From contig JAUYAJ010000455.1 of NCBI GenBank assembly GCA_030693565.1, positions 1 to 8,700 of the forward strand: a stretch of DNA of 8,700 bases. Reading direction: 5' to 3'. Source of the stretch: Rubrivivax sp. (GTDB taxonomy: Bacteria > Pseudomonadota > Gammaproteobacteria > Burkholderiales > Burkholderiaceae_C). Under the pieces are notes generated by a model. That model was given only the letters and a program-made list of their open reading frames with translations. It searched no databases and had not been told where the DNA came from. Both the position numbers and the translations under genes were made by a program. Shown piece by piece: positions 7,198-8,700 of the stretch (its first letter is position 1; each line of letters begins with the position of its first letter).

Positions 7198-7370
7198 CCC
7201 TGCTGCTGGCGCTGTCGTTGACCGGCATCGCGCTGTGCCTGGGCTTGCTCAGCCACGACCCCGGATGGCAGTCGGTCCGCGAGGGCAATGTGCCCATCAT
7301 CATGGGTAGTGTGATGCTCATCCTTGGCGCCAGATACGCGGGTCGCAAGCTGCGCAAGGCGGCGCCGTGA
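7098..7370 (+). CDS. Small two-TM reading frame; separate gene or frameshifted tail of the preceding protein
   Basis: An open frame ends at 7370. From about 7185 on it reads as real coding sequence with GC-rich third positions. It gives a hydrophobic helix ILTLLLALSLTGIALCLGLL, a short polar loop (SHDPGWQSVREGN), a second helix PIIMGSVMLILGARYAG and a basic end RKLRKAAP. Before 7185 the same frame looks like an unselected shadow of the upstream gene, so the GTG at 7098 is only the earliest possible start; GTG 7116 and TTG 7155 are others, none with a convincing Shine-Dalgarno. The upstream gene stops at 7197 in a different frame. Restoring one base near 7182 would join its C-terminal helix to these two helices, with basic loops on the cytoplasmic side. 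So this may be a short coupled gene, or the tail of the GH18-like protein displaced by a one-base deletion. Function unknown. Confidence 0.5.
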   Translation: MVAGRPVDQRAAGSAAVWRLARQRHTAPQQGILTLLLALSLTGIALCLGLLSHDPGWQSVREGNVPIIMGSVMLILGARYAGRKLRKAAP

Positions 7371-7473
7371 ACGCACAGCGGACAGCAACATGGCCATGCC
7401 CGCGCGCAGGAATGGCCTGGCCGCCCACAATGCCTCGGCCGCCCAACGACCACCCCCAACCTGGACCACCGCC

Positions 7474-8154
7474 ATGCTGAAGTTTCATTATTCGCTCGCC
7501 CCCAACCCGATGAAGGTGGCGCTGTTCCTCGAGGAATCCGGTCTGCCCTACGAAGCGATCGCCGTCGACACGCGCAAGGGCGAGCAGCACCAGCCGGCCT
7601 TCACCGCGCTCAACCCCAACGCCAAGGTGCCGGTGATCGTCGACGGCGACGTCACCGTCTTCGACAGCAACGCCATCTTGCTCTACCTGGCCGAGAAGAC
7701 CGGGCAGTTCGTGCCGCCGGCCGGCGAGCGTGGCGCGACGCTGTCGTGGCTGATGTTCGTGGCCTCGGGCATCGGGCCGTTCACCGGGCAGTGCGTGCAC
7801 TTCAAGCATTACGCACCCGAGCCACACCCCTACGCCATCAACCGCTACGACTTCGAGGCCTGGCGCCACTGGCGCATCCTCGACGCCCACCTGGCCGCCA
7901 AGGCCTGGATGCTGGGCGATGACTACAGCATCGTCGACATGGCCGTCTGGGGCTGGGCGCGCGCCCTGCCCTTCGCGCTGGGCGCCGAGGCCTGGGAGCA
8001 GCTGCCCAACGTCAAGCGCCTGTTTGATGCGATCAACGCCAGGCCGGCCGCCGCGCGCGCCGCGGCACTGAAGGACCGCCACGCCTTCAAGACCGAGATG
8101 GACGCCGAAGCGCAGCGCGCGATGTTTCCGCAGAACGAGCGGCTCAAGGCCTGA
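7474..8154 (+). CDS. Glutathione S-transferase, Nu class (YfcG-like)
   Basis: Cytoplasmic glutathione-dependent enzyme of 226 residues. The thioredoxin-fold N-terminal domain (1 to about 80) begins FHYSLAPNPMKVALFLEE, with Asn11 where YfcG uses an Asn near the thiol. It has the cis-Pro glutathione site AKVPVIV (Pro53) and the gamma-glutamyl-binding DSNAILLYLAEKTG (Asp64-Ser65). The helical C-terminal domain has GIGPFTGQCVHFKHYAPE (99-116) and WMLGDDYSIVDMAVWGW, both matching the Nu-class pattern. These enzymes favour disulfide-bond reductase and peroxidase activity over classic conjugation. The frame stays open to an ATG at 7324 inside the preceding frame, but those 50 residues are low-quality sequence. 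The ATG at 7474 gives the canonical N-terminus, with GGA at 7463-7465 as a weak ribosome site. Where YfcG has GQNHHF this protein has GQCVHF, adding Cys107. It converges on the MFS gene, with 69 bp between the stops. Confidence 0.93.
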   Translation: MLKFHYSLAPNPMKVALFLEESGLPYEAIAVDTRKGEQHQPAFTALNPNAKVPVIVDGDVTVFDSNAILLYLAEKTGQFVPPAGERGATLSWLMFVASGIGPFTGQCVHFKHYAPEPHPYAINRYDFEAWRHWRILDAHLAAKAWMLGDDYSIVDMAVWGWARALPFALGAEAWEQLPNVKRLFDAINARPAAARAAALKDRHAFKTEMDAEAQRAMFPQNERLKA

Positions 8155-8165
8155 CTCAAGGCCTG
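8143..8165 (+). repeat. 11-bp direct repeat across the GST stop codon
   Basis: CTCAAGGCCTG occurs at 8143-8153 and 8155-8165 (12-bp period). The first copy encodes the last residues Leu-Lys-Ala and the start of the stop codon, and the second lies just outside the gene. It looks like a small tandem duplication, and its second copy supplies one arm of the hairpin in the intergenic gap. Confidence 0.6.
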
Positions 8166-8197
8166 CAGCAGGCCTGTGCGGCCAGCCGCGTGCAGGC
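8159..8197. terminator. Overlapping inverted repeats between convergent genes, possible bidirectional terminator
   Basis: The 69-bp gap between the two convergent stops can fold in two competing ways. AGGCCTG (8159-8165) pairs with CAGGCCT (8169-8175) around a 3-nt loop. Alternatively GCCTGCA (8161-8167) pairs with TGCAGGC (8191-8197), enclosing a smaller GCGG/CCGC hairpin. The location is right for a shared terminator, but neither strand shows a T-run. The assignment rests on pairing and position only. Confidence 0.35.
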
Positions 8198-8223
8198 TGA
8201 ATCCTGGCGCCAGCGCGTGAGCC

Positions 8224-8700
8224 TCATGCGGGCGCCGCTCGGGCGCGCGGCAACAGCAGCAGCGCGCCCAGCGCCGCCAGCCCGAGCGCGCTGGACAGCC
8301 ACAGCGCGCCCGCACCCCAGCGCTCCAGCGCCAGCCCGAAGCAGAACGGTGCCGCCGCCTGCGCCAGCCGTGCCGGCAGCATCAGCCAGCCCTGGCGCGC
8401 GCCATAGCCCACGGGCCCGAACAAGGCCAGCGGCAGCGTGCCTTTGGCGATCGTCATGACGCCGTTGCCGGCACCATGCGCGAGCGCGAACAGCGCCGCC
8501 ACCGGCGCGCCGGCGGCCAGCAGCGCGGCCGCGCCGATCGGGTGCGTCAAGGCCGCCAGCCGGGCCGACCACAGCGGATGCACGTGGCGCAGAAAGCCGA
8601 ATTCCAGCAGCCGTGCGCCGACCTGGGCCGGGCCGATCAGCGCGCCCGCTGCCACCGCCGCCACCAGCGTGGCGCCGGCAGCCTGCAGCAGGCCCGGCAG
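8224..8700 (-). CDS. MFS transporter, C-terminal part (5' end beyond the window)
   Basis: The reading frame enters from the right edge and stops at 8224-8226; 158 residues are visible. It is strongly hydrophobic, with about four to five membrane helices separated by short basic loops. The visible piece corresponds to the C-terminal half of a 12-helix major facilitator transporter. Recognisable elements are GPAQVGARLLEF, HPLWSARLAALTHPIG, AHGAGNGVMTIAKGTLPLALFG and YGARQGWLMLPARLAQAAAPFCFG, followed by a last helix and a short Arg/Ala tail. An internal GTG at 8664 exists, but starting there would leave only a fragment of the fold, so the true start lies outside. The substrate cannot be told from this half. 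Confidence 0.85.
   Translation of the reverse strand: MPGLLQAAGATLVAAVAAGALIGPAQVGARLLEFGFLRHVHPLWSARLAALTHPIGAAALLAAGAPVAALFALAHGAGNGVMTIAKGTLPLALFGPVGYGARQGWLMLPARLAQAAAPFCFGLALERWGAGALWLSSALGLAALGALLLLPRARAAPA

Noticed and set aside
8681..8694. GCCTGCAGCAGGCC repeated from the intergenic hairpin at 8161-8174
   Set aside because: The second copy lies inside the MFS coding frame (Leu-Leu-Gln-Ala codons). A 14-bp near-palindrome in GC-rich DNA can recur by chance.

Overview
The window is very GC-rich, with almost every third codon position G or C, and is densely coded. Gene families and codon use suggest a beta-proteobacterium of the order Burkholderiales (Rubrivivax/Leptothrix/Roseateles-like). 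This is an inference from style and family resemblance, not from a marker gene. I see no rRNA, tRNA, CRISPR array, insertion sequence or phage gene.

Layout, left to right. (1) Positions 1-2603 hold most of a large secreted zinc-dependent metalloprotease of the DUF5117/DUF4953 type, with its 5' end outside the window. It enters through an Ala-Ala-Pro repeat linker encoded by a 9-bp tandem repeat. (2) A 121-bp gap contains an imperfect stem-loop and a plausible sigma70-type promoter placed so that the next mRNA may be leaderless. (3) Positions 2725-4586 hold a two-gene operon: a four-TM LytS/AlgZ-type histidine kinase, then a LytTR response regulator that overlaps it by ATGA. (4) A 102-bp gap carries two exact 18-bp direct repeats. 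(5) Positions 4689-5339 encode a YdjA-like nitroreductase. (6) Positions 5371-7197 encode a 608-residue exported protein anchored to the membrane by a C-terminal helix. Its second half looks like a GH18-type TIM barrel in which the catalytic acidic motif is replaced. (7) A short two-TM reading frame follows in another frame (to 7370). It may be a separate small gene or the frameshifted tail of the preceding protein. (8) Positions 7474-8154 encode a Nu-class (YfcG-like) glutathione transferase. (9) The end of an MFS transporter runs convergently from the right edge to 8224.

The kinase and regulator clearly work together: a membrane sensor phosphorylates a LytTR transcription factor. The nitroreductase, GH18-like protein and small membrane frame follow on the same strand and could be transcribed together. 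Nothing in the sequence proves a shared pathway. The least ordinary element is the anchored GH18-like protein with its degenerate active site and possible frameshifted membrane tail. Most other genes are standard chromosomal families.
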